64,000 nt of DNA. It comes from Streptomyces sp. NBC_00236 (GTDB taxonomy: Bacteria > Actinomycetota > Actinomycetes > Streptomycetales > Streptomycetaceae). The translations under genes were made by a program, and so were the position numbers. The DNA is taken from NCBI RefSeq assembly GCF_036195045.1, contig NZ_CP108100.1, forward strand, positions 3,782,001 to 3,846,000. Direction: 5' to 3'. Of the stretch, positions 17,488-24,545 are shown piece after piece (within the stretch, counting starts at the first letter, position 1; each line of letters begins with the position of its first letter). The notes beneath the pieces were generated by a model. It was not told the origin of the DNA, searched no databases, and saw only the letters and a list, made by a program, of their open reading frames with translations.

Positions 17488-17796
17488 GAGGTCAATCCAG
17501 ATCCCGATACTGGGTGGGGGTATGTGATTCAGGGAGGGCACCCCCGCCCGCACCTCCCGCCCCCGACCCGGAGGACTCGCCTGCCCGCCATTTCGGAGCC
17601 CTCTGACGCCCTGTTCGCCCACAGCTGAATCGCGGCCCGCCGACACCCGGTCGGCCCTCTCGGCCTGCACGCTCACCGGCGCTCAAGTCACCCGTCCGGC
17701 CCAGCGCTCGGCCCCCGCATCCGCCCCGTCACGGGAGATCCGCCGCCAATCGGCCCCCTGCCGTACGCTCCGGCACCTGCGTGCGTCAAACTGGTT

Positions 17797-17812
17797 TGTG
17801 ATTGATCGCACT
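17797..17812. promoter_or_regulatory. Crp-like binding site upstream of crp
   Basis: TGTGATTGATCGCACT resembles the Crp consensus TGTGA-N6-TCACA (left half perfect, right half three of five) and keeps the GTG-N8-CAC core. It is centred about 70 bp before the crp start codon, consistent with autoregulation. The remainder of 17407-17874 shows the CsoR-like site and no gene. Confidence 0.45.
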
Positions 17813-17874
17813 GTTTTACCGTCCGGCATGATGGGGACCACGGTTCCCTGAACAGGCCGACAAGGAGAGAACTC

Positions 17875-18549
17875 GTGGACGACGTTCTGCGGCGCGCCCC
17901 GCTTTTCGCGGCGCTCGATGACGAGCAGGCCGCGGAGCTCCGCGCCTCGATGAGTGAGGTGACCCTCGCGCGCGGCGACGCGCTGTTCCACGAGGGTGAC
18001 CCGGGTGACCGCCTCTACGTGGTCACCGAGGGCAAGGTGAAGCTCCACCGCACCTCCCCCGACGGGCGCGAGAACATGCTGGCGGTCCTCGGCCCCGGCG
18101 AACTGATCGGTGAGCTGTCGCTCTTCGACCCGGGCCCGCGTACCGCCACCGCGACCGCGCTGACCGAGGTCAAGCTCCTCGGCCTCGGCCACGGCGACCT
18201 TCAGCCCTGGCTGAACGTACGCCCCGAGGTGGCCACGGCCCTGCTGCGCGCCGTCGCCCGGCGCCTGCGCAAGACCAACGACCAGATGTCCGACCTGGTC
18301 TTCTCCGACGTGCCGGGCCGGGTCGCCCGCGCCCTCCTCGACCTGTCGCGCCGCTTCGGCGTCCAGTCGGAGGAAGGCATCCACGTCGTGCACGACCTGA
18401 CGCAGGAGGAGCTGGCCCAGCTGGTCGGCGCATCCCGCGAGACGGTCAACAAGGCCCTCGCCGACTTCGCCGGCCGCGGCTGGCTGCGGCTGGAGGCCCG
18501 TGCGGTGATCCTGCTGGACGTGGAGCGGCTGGCCAAGCGGTCCCGCTGA
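17875..18549 (+). CDS. crp: Crp/Fnr-family regulator Crp
   Basis: A 224-residue transcription regulator. Residues ~8-120 form the cyclic-nucleotide-binding beta-roll with GELIGELSLF and PRTATATAL as the phosphate-binding cassette, close to the cAMP-binding form. The C-terminal winged helix-turn-helix contains LTQEELAQLVGASRETVNKAL. In S. coelicolor Crp is a cAMP receptor that controls germination, sporulation and antibiotic production. GTG at 17875 has AAGGAGAG 7 nt upstream. It is transcribed alone and ends at a strong terminator. The gene context (nth, MBL hydrolase, ridA) agrees with Crp of S. coelicolor and M. tuberculosis. Confidence 0.95.
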   Translation: MDDVLRRAPLFAALDDEQAAELRASMSEVTLARGDALFHEGDPGDRLYVVTEGKVKLHRTSPDGRENMLAVLGPGELIGELSLFDPGPRTATATALTEVKLLGLGHGDLQPWLNVRPEVATALLRAVARRLRKTNDQMSDLVFSDVPGRVARALLDLSRRFGVQSEEGIHVVHDLTQEELAQLVGASRETVNKALADFAGRGWLRLEARAVILLDVERLAKRSR

Positions 18550-18570
18550 CCCGTTTCCGTACGCAACGCC

Positions 18571-18604
18571 CGAGGGGCCCCGCCGACACCGGCGGGGCCC
18601 CTCG
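18571..18604. terminator. Terminator after crp
   Basis: CGAGGGGCCCCGCCG and CGGCGGGGCCCCTCG form a 15-bp perfect stem with a 4-nt loop, 22 bp after the crp stop codon. Confidence 0.9.
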
Positions 18605-18652
18605 CGTACGTCACAGGCCGGGGCCCCTCGCGTCCGTCACAGGCCGGGGCCC
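18594..18652. repeat. 26-bp tandem repeat growing out of the crp terminator
   Basis: A 26-bp unit beginning GGGGCCCCTCGCGT occurs at 18594-18619 and 18620-18645 with one difference, followed by a third copy broken after GGGGCCC. The unit starts inside the 3' arm of the terminator, so each copy repeats half of the hairpin. Confidence 0.8.
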
Positions 18653-18706
18653 GTACGGATCCGTACGAGGCAGCGCCCGCCCGGGATCCGTACGGCCGGC
18701 GGCCCG

Positions 18707-19537
18707 TCAGATCAGTCCGTGCTCCCGCAGATACTCCAGCTGCGCCCGCACCGACAGCTCCGCCGCGGGCCACAGGGACCGGTCCACGTCCGCGTACACG
18801 TGTGCCACCACCTGGGACGACGTCAGATACCCGGCCTCCACGGCCGTCTCCACCTGGGCCAGGCGGTGTGCGCGGTGTGCCAGGTAGAACTCGACCGCGC
18901 CCTGCGCGTCGTCCAGCACCGGGCCGTGGCCGGGCAGCACCGTGTGCACCCCGTCGTCGACCGTCAGCGAACGCAGCCTCCGCAGCGAGTCGAGGTAGTC
19001 CCCGAGCCGCCCGTCCGGGTGCGCCACCAGCGTCGTCCCGCGCCCGAGGATCGTGTCGCCCGTCAGCACCGCACGGTCGGCGGGCAGATGGAAGGAGAGC
19101 GAGTCCGCGGTGTGTCCCGGGGTCGGCACCACGTACATCTCCAGACCACCGATCGTGATCACGTCCCCCGCGCCCAGGCCCTCGTCGCCGAGCCGGAGCT
19201 CCGGGTCCAGCGCCCGCACCTTCGTCCGGGTCAGCTCGGCGAACCGGGCCGCCCCCTCCGCATGGTCGGGGTGCCCGTGGGTGAGGAGCGTGAGCGCGAT
19301 CCGCCGGCCCGCGCGCTCGGCCGTGTCGATGACCGCCCGCAGATGGGCGTCGTCCAGCGGGCCCGGGTCGATGACCACCGCGAGGTCCGAGTCGGGCTCG
19401 GCGACGATCCAGGTGTTGGTGCCGTCCAGCGTCATGGCCGACGCGTTCGGCGCGAGGACGTTGACCGCACGGGTCGTTGCGGGACCGGACAGCACCCCGC
19501 CGCGCGGCTGTCCGGGCAGCGCTGCCGCGTCACTCAT
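18707..19537 (-). CDS. MBL-fold metallo-hydrolase (LACTB2-like)
   Basis: A 276-residue metallo-beta-lactamase-fold protein. THGHPDHAEG carries the HxHxDH zinc site, with later ligands in PTPGHTADS and LTGDTILGRG. A C-terminal ~80-residue helical region resembles the LACTB2/glyoxalase-II-like subgroup. Cytoplasmic; the substrate (thioester, lactone or RNA) is not known. Its start overlaps the stop of the upstream NUDIX gene by four bases (ATGA), so the two are coupled. It corresponds in position to Rv3677c of M. tuberculosis. Confidence 0.88.
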   Translation of the reverse strand: MSDAAALPGQPRGGVLSGPATTRAVNVLAPNASAMTLDGTNTWIVAEPDSDLAVVIDPGPLDDAHLRAVIDTAERAGRRIALTLLTHGHPDHAEGAARFAELTRTKVRALDPELRLGDEGLGAGDVITIGGLEMYVVPTPGHTADSLSFHLPADRAVLTGDTILGRGTTLVAHPDGRLGDYLDSLRRLRSLTVDDGVHTVLPGHGPVLDDAQGAVEFYLAHRAHRLAQVETAVEAGYLTSSQVVAHVYADVDRSLWPAAELSVRAQLEYLREHGLI

Positions 19538-20418
19538 GCGGAACCACCGCCCGCCGGGATGTGCTTGGTGAACTCCTCGTGCCCCGGCCAGCTCAGCACC
19601 AGCTCTCCGCCCTCCAGGCGGGCCTGTGCGAGCACGGGGGCGAGATCCTGGCCCGATGCCGCCTCCAGCGCCTGCGCGGCGGTGGCGTACGGCCTGAGCG
19701 CACGCAGCGTGGAAACCGTCGGCGGCATCATCAGCAGCTCACCCCGGTCGTATCCGTCGGCCGCCTCGGCCGGACCGATCCACACCGTGCGGTCGGCCTC
19801 CGTCGAGGCGTTGCGGGTGCGCTGGCCGGCCGGGAGCGCGGCGACGAAGAACCAGGTGTCGTAGCGGCGCGGTTCGAACTCCGGAGTGATCCAGCGCGCC
19901 CAGGCACCGAGCAGGTCGGAGCGCAGCACCAGCCCGCGCCGGTCGAGGAACTCGGCGAACGACAGCTCCCGCGCGACCAGCGCCTCGCGATCGGCCTCCC
20001 AGTCCGCACCGGTGGTGTCCGTGACGACCGTGCCCGCGGTCGGACCTGCGAGCAGGACGCCCGCCTCCTCGTACGTCTCGCGGACCGCGGCGCACACGAT
20101 CGCCTGGGCCTCGGCCGGCGTACCGACTCCGAGCCGCTTCGCCCAGTCCTCCAGCGCGGGTCCGGCCCAGCCGACGAGCCGGTCGTCGTCGCGCGGGTCG
20201 ACCCCGCCACCCGGATAGGCGTACGCACCTCCGGCAAAGGCCATCGAGGTGCGGCGGCGCAGCATGTGGACCGTGGGCCCGTCCCCGGTACCCGCGGCGG
20301 AGTCCCGGAGCAGCATCACGGTGGCGGCCCGCCTGGGGGCCGCCGCCGTCAGTTCGCCTGCGGCGAGGGCCCGGATCCGGTCGGGCCATTCCGGTGGGTA
20401 CCACTGACCATTGGACAT
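19534..20418 (-). CDS. NUDIX hydrolase (NUDT19-like)
   Basis: A 294-residue NUDIX protein. The NUDIX box is split: GGAYAYPGGGVDPRDDD is followed by a ~45-residue insertion before RETYEEAG, as in the NUDT19/NUDT8-type peroxisomal CoA hydrolase relatives. It probably hydrolyses a nucleoside-diphosphate-linked compound. A TAGCCT -10-like hexamer lies exactly 6 nt before the ATG and no ribosome site is present, so a leaderless message is predicted. It overlaps the downstream MBL hydrolase gene by ATGA. Confidence 0.87.
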   Translation of the reverse strand: MSNGQWYPPEWPDRIRALAAGELTAAAPRRAATVMLLRDSAAGTGDGPTVHMLRRRTSMAFAGGAYAYPGGGVDPRDDDRLVGWAGPALEDWAKRLGVGTPAEAQAIVCAAVRETYEEAGVLLAGPTAGTVVTDTTGADWEADREALVARELSFAEFLDRRGLVLRSDLLGAWARWITPEFEPRRYDTWFFVAALPAGQRTRNASTEADRTVWIGPAEAADGYDRGELLMMPPTVSTLRALRPYATAAQALEAASGQDLAPVLAQARLEGGELVLSWPGHEEFTKHIPAGGGSA

Positions 20419-20430
20419 GGCCGGAGGCTA
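20419..20430 (-). promoter_or_regulatory. Leaderless-type -10 before the NUDIX-MBL pair
   Basis: Minus-strand TAGCCT, six bases, then the ATG of the NUDIX gene. Confidence 0.5.
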
Positions 20431-20489
20431 TCCGGAACCGTGCCGATGTTCGAGGGGCGCGGTGATCCGTACATGCCCCGTACACAGAT

Positions 20490-20522
20490 GATCCCGCCCG
20501 GTCGTCACGACCGGACGGGATC
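20490..20522 (-). terminator. Terminator after ridA
   Basis: GATCCCGCCCGGTC pairs with GACCGGACGGGATC except for one internal mismatch, leaving a 5-nt loop. It lies downstream of ridA on the minus strand. Confidence 0.7.
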
Positions 20523-20565
20523 CCGTGGAATCGGGGCGACGCCCCGGCAGCGGTACGGCTTCGGC

Positions 20566-21036
20566 TCAGGCTCCGGTCAGCTCGACCTGGACCTCGACCT
20601 CGACCGGCGCGTCCAGCGGCAGCACGGCCACGCCGACGGCGCTGCGGGCGTGCACGCCCTTGTCACCGAGCACCGCGCCGAGCAGTTCGCTCGCACCGTT
20701 GATCACGGCGGGCTGGCCGGTGAAGTCCGTGGCCGAGGCGACGAACCCGACGACCTTCACCACACGGGCGATCCGGTCCAGGTCGCCCGCGACCGATTTC
20801 ACGGCGGCCAGCGCGTTGAGCGCGCAGGTCTTCGCCAGTTCCTTCGCCTCGTCGGGCGTGACTTCCGCGCCGACCTTGCCGGTGACGGCGAGCTTGCCGT
20901 CCACCATCGGCAGCTGGCCCGATGTGTACACGTACACCCCGGACTGCACGGCGGGCTGGTACGAGGCGAGCGGCGGTACGACGTCCGGCAGCGCCAGCCC
21001 GAGTTCGGCGAGCTTCGCCTCGACGGCGCCCGCCAT
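20566..21036 (-). CDS. ridA: RidA-family enamine/imine deaminase
   Basis: A 156-residue protein of the YjgF/YER057c/UK114 (RidA) family, which releases ammonia from reactive enamine/imine intermediates formed by PLP enzymes. The body from residue ~25 shows the family sequence: YTSGQLPMVDGKLAV, the TCALNALAAVKS helix and the final VEVEVQVELT strand. The ATG at 21036 overlaps the stop of the DUF4177 gene (ATGA), so translation is coupled. An upstream frame continuation to 22251 is only the complement of the ArsA-like gene. It matches Rv3678c in position. Confidence 0.85.
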   Translation of the reverse strand: MAGAVEAKLAELGLALPDVVPPLASYQPAVQSGVYVYTSGQLPMVDGKLAVTGKVGAEVTPDEAKELAKTCALNALAAVKSVAGDLDRIARVVKVVGFVASATDFTGQPAVINGASELLGAVLGDKGVHARSAVGVAVLPLDAPVEVEVQVELTGA

Positions 21037-21194
21037 CAGGCCTTCTCCCGCTTGAGGTAGGCCACGAGCTGCTCGGGGTTGTTCGGGCCGGGAACGACCT
21101 GGACCAGCTCCCAGCCGTCCTCGCCCCAGGTGTCCAGAATCTGCTTGGTCGCGTGCACGAGAAGGGGCACGGTCGCGTATTCCCACTTGGTCAT
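21036..21194 (-). CDS. DUF4177-family small protein
   Basis: A 52-residue protein beginning MTKWEYATVPLLVHATK with the sequence WGEDGWELVQVVPGP, typical of DUF4177. It has no signal or membrane segment. Function is unknown. TACAGT lies exactly 6 nt upstream of the ATG, suggesting a leaderless operon start for this gene and ridA. Mycobacteria have an equally small gene (Rv3678A) in the same place, which supports it being real despite its size. Confidence 0.8.
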   Translation of the reverse strand: MTKWEYATVPLLVHATKQILDTWGEDGWELVQVVPGPNNPEQLVAYLKREKA

Positions 21195-21206
21195 GGCCCG
21201 ACTGTA
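21195..21206 (-). promoter_or_regulatory. Leaderless-type -10 before the DUF4177-ridA operon
   Basis: Minus-strand TACAGT, six bases, then the DUF4177 ATG. It lies back to back with the promoter of the ArsA-like gene 57 bp away. Confidence 0.5.
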
Positions 21207-21263
21207 ATGCCTGGCCGGTCCACGGGACGCCCGGCCTCGTGCGTAGCCTGCGGCGCGACTGGT

Positions 21264-21277
21264 TAGGCTCGAATACG
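21264..21277 (+). promoter_or_regulatory. Leaderless-type -10 before the ArsA-like pair
   Basis: TAGGCT (21264-21269) is followed by seven bases and the GTG start at 21277, which would be the first or second base of the mRNA. No ribosome site is present. Confidence 0.45.
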
Positions 21278-22266
21278 TGAGCAGGTTCCAGGTCGTCAGC
21301 GGCAAGGGCGGTACCGGTAAGACCACGGTCGCCGCCGCCCTCGCGCTCGCCCTCGCGACCGAGGGCAGGCGCACCCTCCTCGTCGAGGTCGAGGGCAGAC
21401 AGGGCATCGCCCAGCTCTTCGAGGCGGACTCCCTCCCCTACGAGGAGCGCAAGATCGCCGTCGCACCGGGCGGCGGCGAGGTGTACGCACTGGCGATCGA
21501 TGCCGAGCGCGCCCTCCTCGACTACCTCCAGATGTTCTACAAGCTCGGCAGCGCGGGCCGGGCGTTGAAGAAGCTCGGCGCGATCGACTTCGCCACCACC
21601 ATCGCGCCGGGTGTCCGGGACGTCCTGCTGACGGGCAAGGCGTGCGAGGCGGTGCGCCGCAAGGACAAGCGGAACCGGTTCGTCTACGACTACGTGATCA
21701 TGGACGCCCCGCCGACCGGCCGGATCACCCGCTTCCTCAACGTGAACGACGAGGTGGCGGGGCTGGCCCGGATCGGCCCGATACACAATCAGGCGCAGGC
21801 CGTGATGAGGGTGCTGAAGTCCCCCGAGACGGCGGTGCACCTGGTGACCCTCCTGGAGGAGATGCCGGTCCAGGAGACCGCCGACGGCATCACGGAACTG
21901 CGCGCCGCCGAACTTCCGGTGGGCCGGGTCATCGTGAACATGGTGCGCCCGCACCTGCTGGACGAGGACGCGCTGCGCACCGCCGCGGGCGGCCGTCGCA
22001 AGGAGATCGCCAAGACCCTCACCCGGGCGGGCGTGACCGGCTCCGCAGGACTCGTACGGCCCCTGGTCGCGCAGGCGGCCGAGCACGCCCAGCGGGTGGA
22101 GCTGGAGCGTGAGCAGCGCGCCGTACTGACGGGGCTGGGGCTGCCGATGTACGAACTCCCGCTGATCGGCGAGGGCGTGGACCCGGCCGGGCTGTACGAA
22201 CTGGCGGAGGAACTGCGCAAGCAGGGCGTGGGCGACGGGGCGGCCGGACAAGGGGTGGGTTCATGA
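21277..22266 (+). CDS. ArsA/Get3-like ATPase, first of a pair
   Basis: A 329-residue P-loop ATPase of the ArsA/anion-transporting type. Walker A is SGKGGTGKTT at residues 8-17; DAPPTGRITRFL is the Walker B/switch II region (the DxPPTG signature of ArsA proteins). No arsenite-binding Cys triad is seen and no arsB lies nearby, so arsenic export is unlikely. The second ATPase gene starts inside its last codons (ATGA overlap), so they are probably made together as a heteromeric pair; mycobacterial equivalents are Rv3679/Rv3680. The client is unknown; Get3-like handling of membrane proteins is one possibility. Confidence 0.88.
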   Translation: MSRFQVVSGKGGTGKTTVAAALALALATEGRRTLLVEVEGRQGIAQLFEADSLPYEERKIAVAPGGGEVYALAIDAERALLDYLQMFYKLGSAGRALKKLGAIDFATTIAPGVRDVLLTGKACEAVRRKDKRNRFVYDYVIMDAPPTGRITRFLNVNDEVAGLARIGPIHNQAQAVMRVLKSPETAVHLVTLLEEMPVQETADGITELRAAELPVGRVIVNMVRPHLLDEDALRTAAGGRRKEIAKTLTRAGVTGSAGLVRPLVAQAAEHAQRVELEREQRAVLTGLGLPMYELPLIGEGVDPAGLYELAEELRKQGVGDGAAGQGVGS

Positions 22267-23765
22267 CATCGGACACGGGCACGGGCCCGGACACGGAGGC
22301 GCGTACCGACGCGGGCACCGGCACCGGCACGAACGCCGACGCGGGCACCGACACCGGCACGAACGCCGACGCGGGCACCGGCACCGGCACGACCGCCGGC
22401 ACGGCCCCGGCCCCCTCCCTGGACACCGACGCCCTGCTCGACGACCCGGGCATCCGGATCGTCGTGTGCTGCGGCTCGGGCGGCGTCGGCAAGACGACGA
22501 CCGCGGCGGCCCTCGGCGTACGGGCGGCCGAGCGCGGCCGCAAGGTCGTCGTCCTCACCATCGACCCGGCGCGCCGGCTGGCCCAGTCCATAGGCATCGA
22601 CTCGCTGGACAACGTCCCACGCCGGGTGACGGGCGTCGGGACCGAGGGCGCCGGCGAGCTGCACGCCATGATGCTCGACATGAAGCGGACCTTCGACGAG
22701 ATCGTCGAGGCGCACGCGGACGGGGAGCGGGCCCGGGCGATCCTGGAGAACCCCTTCTACCAGTCCCTGTCGGCCGGTTTCGCCGGTACGCAGGAGTACA
22801 TGGCGATGGAGAAGCTCGGTCAGCTCCGGGCGCGCGACGAGTGGGACCTGATCGTCGTCGACACTCCGCCGTCACGGTCCGCCCTGGATTTCCTGGACGC
22901 GCCGAAGCGGCTGGGCTCGTTCCTGGACGGCAAGTTCATCAAGTTGCTGATGGCCCCGGCCAAGATGGGCGGCCGGGCCGGAATGAAGTTTCTCAACGTG
23001 GGCATGTCGATGATGACGGGAACGCTGGGCAAGCTGCTCGGTGGCCAGTTCCTGCGGGACGTGCAGACCTTCGTCGCCGCGATGGACACCATGTTCGGCG
23101 GATTCCGGACCCGTGCCGATGCCACGTACAAGCTCCTCCAGGCACCGGGCACGGCGTTCCTCGTCGTCGCGACACCCGAGCGGGACGCGCTCCGCGAGGC
23201 CGCGTACTTCGTGGAGCGGCTGGCCGCGGAGGACATGCCGCTGGCCGGTCTGGTGCTCAACCGGGTCCACGGCAGTGACGCCGCCCGGCTCTCCGCTGAG
23301 CGCGCGCTGGCCGCCGCAGAAAATCTTGATGCCGACGGCATTGTGGATCAGGGGGCCGGGAAGGCTGGACTTCGTGAGCCCGCCGAATCCCCCGCGGCCG
23401 GTTCCGCAACGACCCCGGACACCGCAGGAGCCGCCACCCCCGAACCGTCCGAGCACGCCTCGGAGCATGACCCCGCCGACATCCCGGACGCCGAAGCGGA
23501 CACCCGTACCGACGCCGCACCGAACACAGCTACCGCTGACGCCGTGACCGTCGAACAGCTGACGGCCGGTCTGCTGCGCCTGCATGCCGAACGGATGCAG
23601 GTGGTCGCGCGCGAACAGCACACACGCGACCGCTTCACCGCGCTGCATCCCGAGGTGGCCGTGACCGCGGTGGCCGCGCTGCCCGGAGATGTCCATGACC
23701 TCGCAGGGCTGCGAGCCATCGGGGACCGGCTCGCGACCGGTTCCGCCTCGGCCGGAGCTGCGTAG
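22263..23765 (+). CDS. ArsA/Get3-like ATPase, second of a pair, with repeat inserts
   Basis: A 500-residue ATPase. Residues 1-55 are a low-complexity Thr/Gly/Asp repeat coded by three 30-bp units. The ATPase domain then runs ~60-365, with Walker A CGSGGVGKTTTAAA near residue 78 and VDTPPSRSALDFLDAP as the switch II region. After ARLSAERALAAAENLDADG comes an acidic insert rich in Pro/Ala/Thr/Glu (~375-430), followed by a helical C-terminal domain. The insert interrupts the normal ArsA fold between the ATPase core and its last helices. It pairs with the preceding ATPase and is convergent with wblA, 30 bp away. Confidence 0.87.
   Translation: MTSDTGTGPDTEARTDAGTGTGTNADAGTDTGTNADAGTGTGTTAGTAPAPSLDTDALLDDPGIRIVVCCGSGGVGKTTTAAALGVRAAERGRKVVVLTIDPARRLAQSIGIDSLDNVPRRVTGVGTEGAGELHAMMLDMKRTFDEIVEAHADGERARAILENPFYQSLSAGFAGTQEYMAMEKLGQLRARDEWDLIVVDTPPSRSALDFLDAPKRLGSFLDGKFIKLLMAPAKMGGRAGMKFLNVGMSMMTGTLGKLLGGQFLRDVQTFVAAMDTMFGGFRTRADATYKLLQAPGTAFLVVATPERDALREAAYFVERLAAEDMPLAGLVLNRVHGSDAARLSAERALAAAENLDADGIVDQGAGKAGLREPAESPAAGSATTPDTAGAATPEPSEHASEHDPADIPDAEADTRTDAAPNTATADAVTVEQLTAGLLRLHAERMQVVAREQHTRDRFTALHPEVAVTAVAALPGDVHDLAGLRAIGDRLATGSASAGAA
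22308..22397. repeat. Three 30-bp tandem repeats in the second ArsA-like gene
   Basis: Units at 22308-22337, 22338-22367 and 22368-22397 each begin GACGCGGGCACCG and differ at one or two bases. They encode DAGTGTGTNA-type decapeptides. Being a multiple of three, copy changes alter length only. Confidence 0.9.
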
Positions 23766-23795
23766 TCTCCCCGTCGTCCGTCCTGCCGCCCGGGG

Positions 23796-24146
23796 CTACC
23801 CCACGGCGGCGAACGTCTCGTGCAGTTCGTCGTCCTCCAGCCCGATCGCCACGGGCAGGATGCCCGTGGACCGCTCGTACTCGCTGCGCGCGGTCTCCAG
23901 CAACCGGCGCCAGGACGTGACCGTCGGGCGCCGGCGCAGCAGTGCGCGGCGCTCCCGCTCGGTCATTCCGCCCCACACGCCGAACTCGACGCGATTGTCG
24001 AGCGCATCGGCAAGGCACTCGGTCCGCACCGGGCATCCGGTGCACACCGCCTTGGCCCTGTTCTGCGCTGCCCCTTGTACGAACAGTTCATCCGGATCGG
24101 TAGTGCGGCAGGCTGCCTGCGCACTCCAGTCGGTTACCCAGCCCAT
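23796..24146 (-). CDS. wblA: WhiB-like regulator WblA
   Basis: A 116-residue Wbl protein. Four Fe-S ligands are Cys13, Cys35, Cys38 and Cys44 (C-X21-C-X2-C-X5-C), followed by the GVWGG turn at 56-60 and a basic ERRALLRRRP segment. Wbl proteins bind a [4Fe-4S] cluster and usually region 4 of the housekeeping sigma factor. WblA in S. coelicolor is required for normal sporulation and represses antibiotic production. The sequence from MGWVTDWSAQAACRTTDPDE is almost exactly as I recall for SCO3579. ATG 24146 is preferred over 24203 for family length and a GGGAGAGGA ribosome site. Confidence 0.93.
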   Translation of the reverse strand: MGWVTDWSAQAACRTTDPDELFVQGAAQNRAKAVCTGCPVRTECLADALDNRVEFGVWGGMTERERRALLRRRPTVTSWRRLLETARSEYERSTGILPVAIGLEDDELHETFAAVG

Positions 24147-24252
24147 CCCGGCGCCGTCCTCTCCCGAATCGAGGCTCCCCCACGGCGGTAGCGGCATATT
24201 CACCGCTGCCAGTTGAGGACGTTACGGAAGGTGGCGACAGCACAACACCCCC

Positions 24253-24280
24253 TTCGGGCCCAATCTTGAATGGCCCGAAC
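24253..24280. promoter_or_regulatory. Inverted repeat with AdpA-type match upstream of wblA
   Basis: TTCGGGCC (24253-24260) and GGCCCGAA (24272-24279) form an inverted repeat with an 11-nt spacer; 24271-24280 is TGGCCCGAAC, fitting the AdpA consensus TGGCSNGWWY. It lies ~125 bp before the wblA start. AdpA is reported to repress wblA in S. coelicolor. The rest of 24147-24544 should hold the divergent wblA and PBP promoters. Confidence 0.4.
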
Positions 24281-24532
24281 GGACTATGCGTATGCGGCAG
24301 ATCACCCAGGGGAGTGAGGCGAGGACATGCAGGACTATCCCGGCAGAATCGGGACAGACCACCTGAGTCATAACGGACGGTCGATGACACACGAGGCGAT
24401 TTCGGGAGCGCCTGAACTCGTGGCCGGGTCATGCACAGGGTCATGCAGGGGGGTTGATACCAAACCGGACTGCTGTGACAGTTGAGAGCAGCTTAGGCCA
24501 AGGCATATACGTGTGTCCGGCGAATGAGAACG

Positions 24533-24545
24533 TAGGCTGCCCCCA
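24533..24545 (+). promoter_or_regulatory. Leaderless-type -10 before the class A PBP gene
   Basis: TAGGCT (24533-24538) is followed by six bases and ATG 24545, predicting transcription from the A of the start codon. No ribosome site is seen. Confidence 0.5.

Noticed and set aside
21277..23765. Arsenic resistance operon
   Set aside because: No arsB, arsC or arsR nearby and no Cys triad for As(III) in either ATPase.
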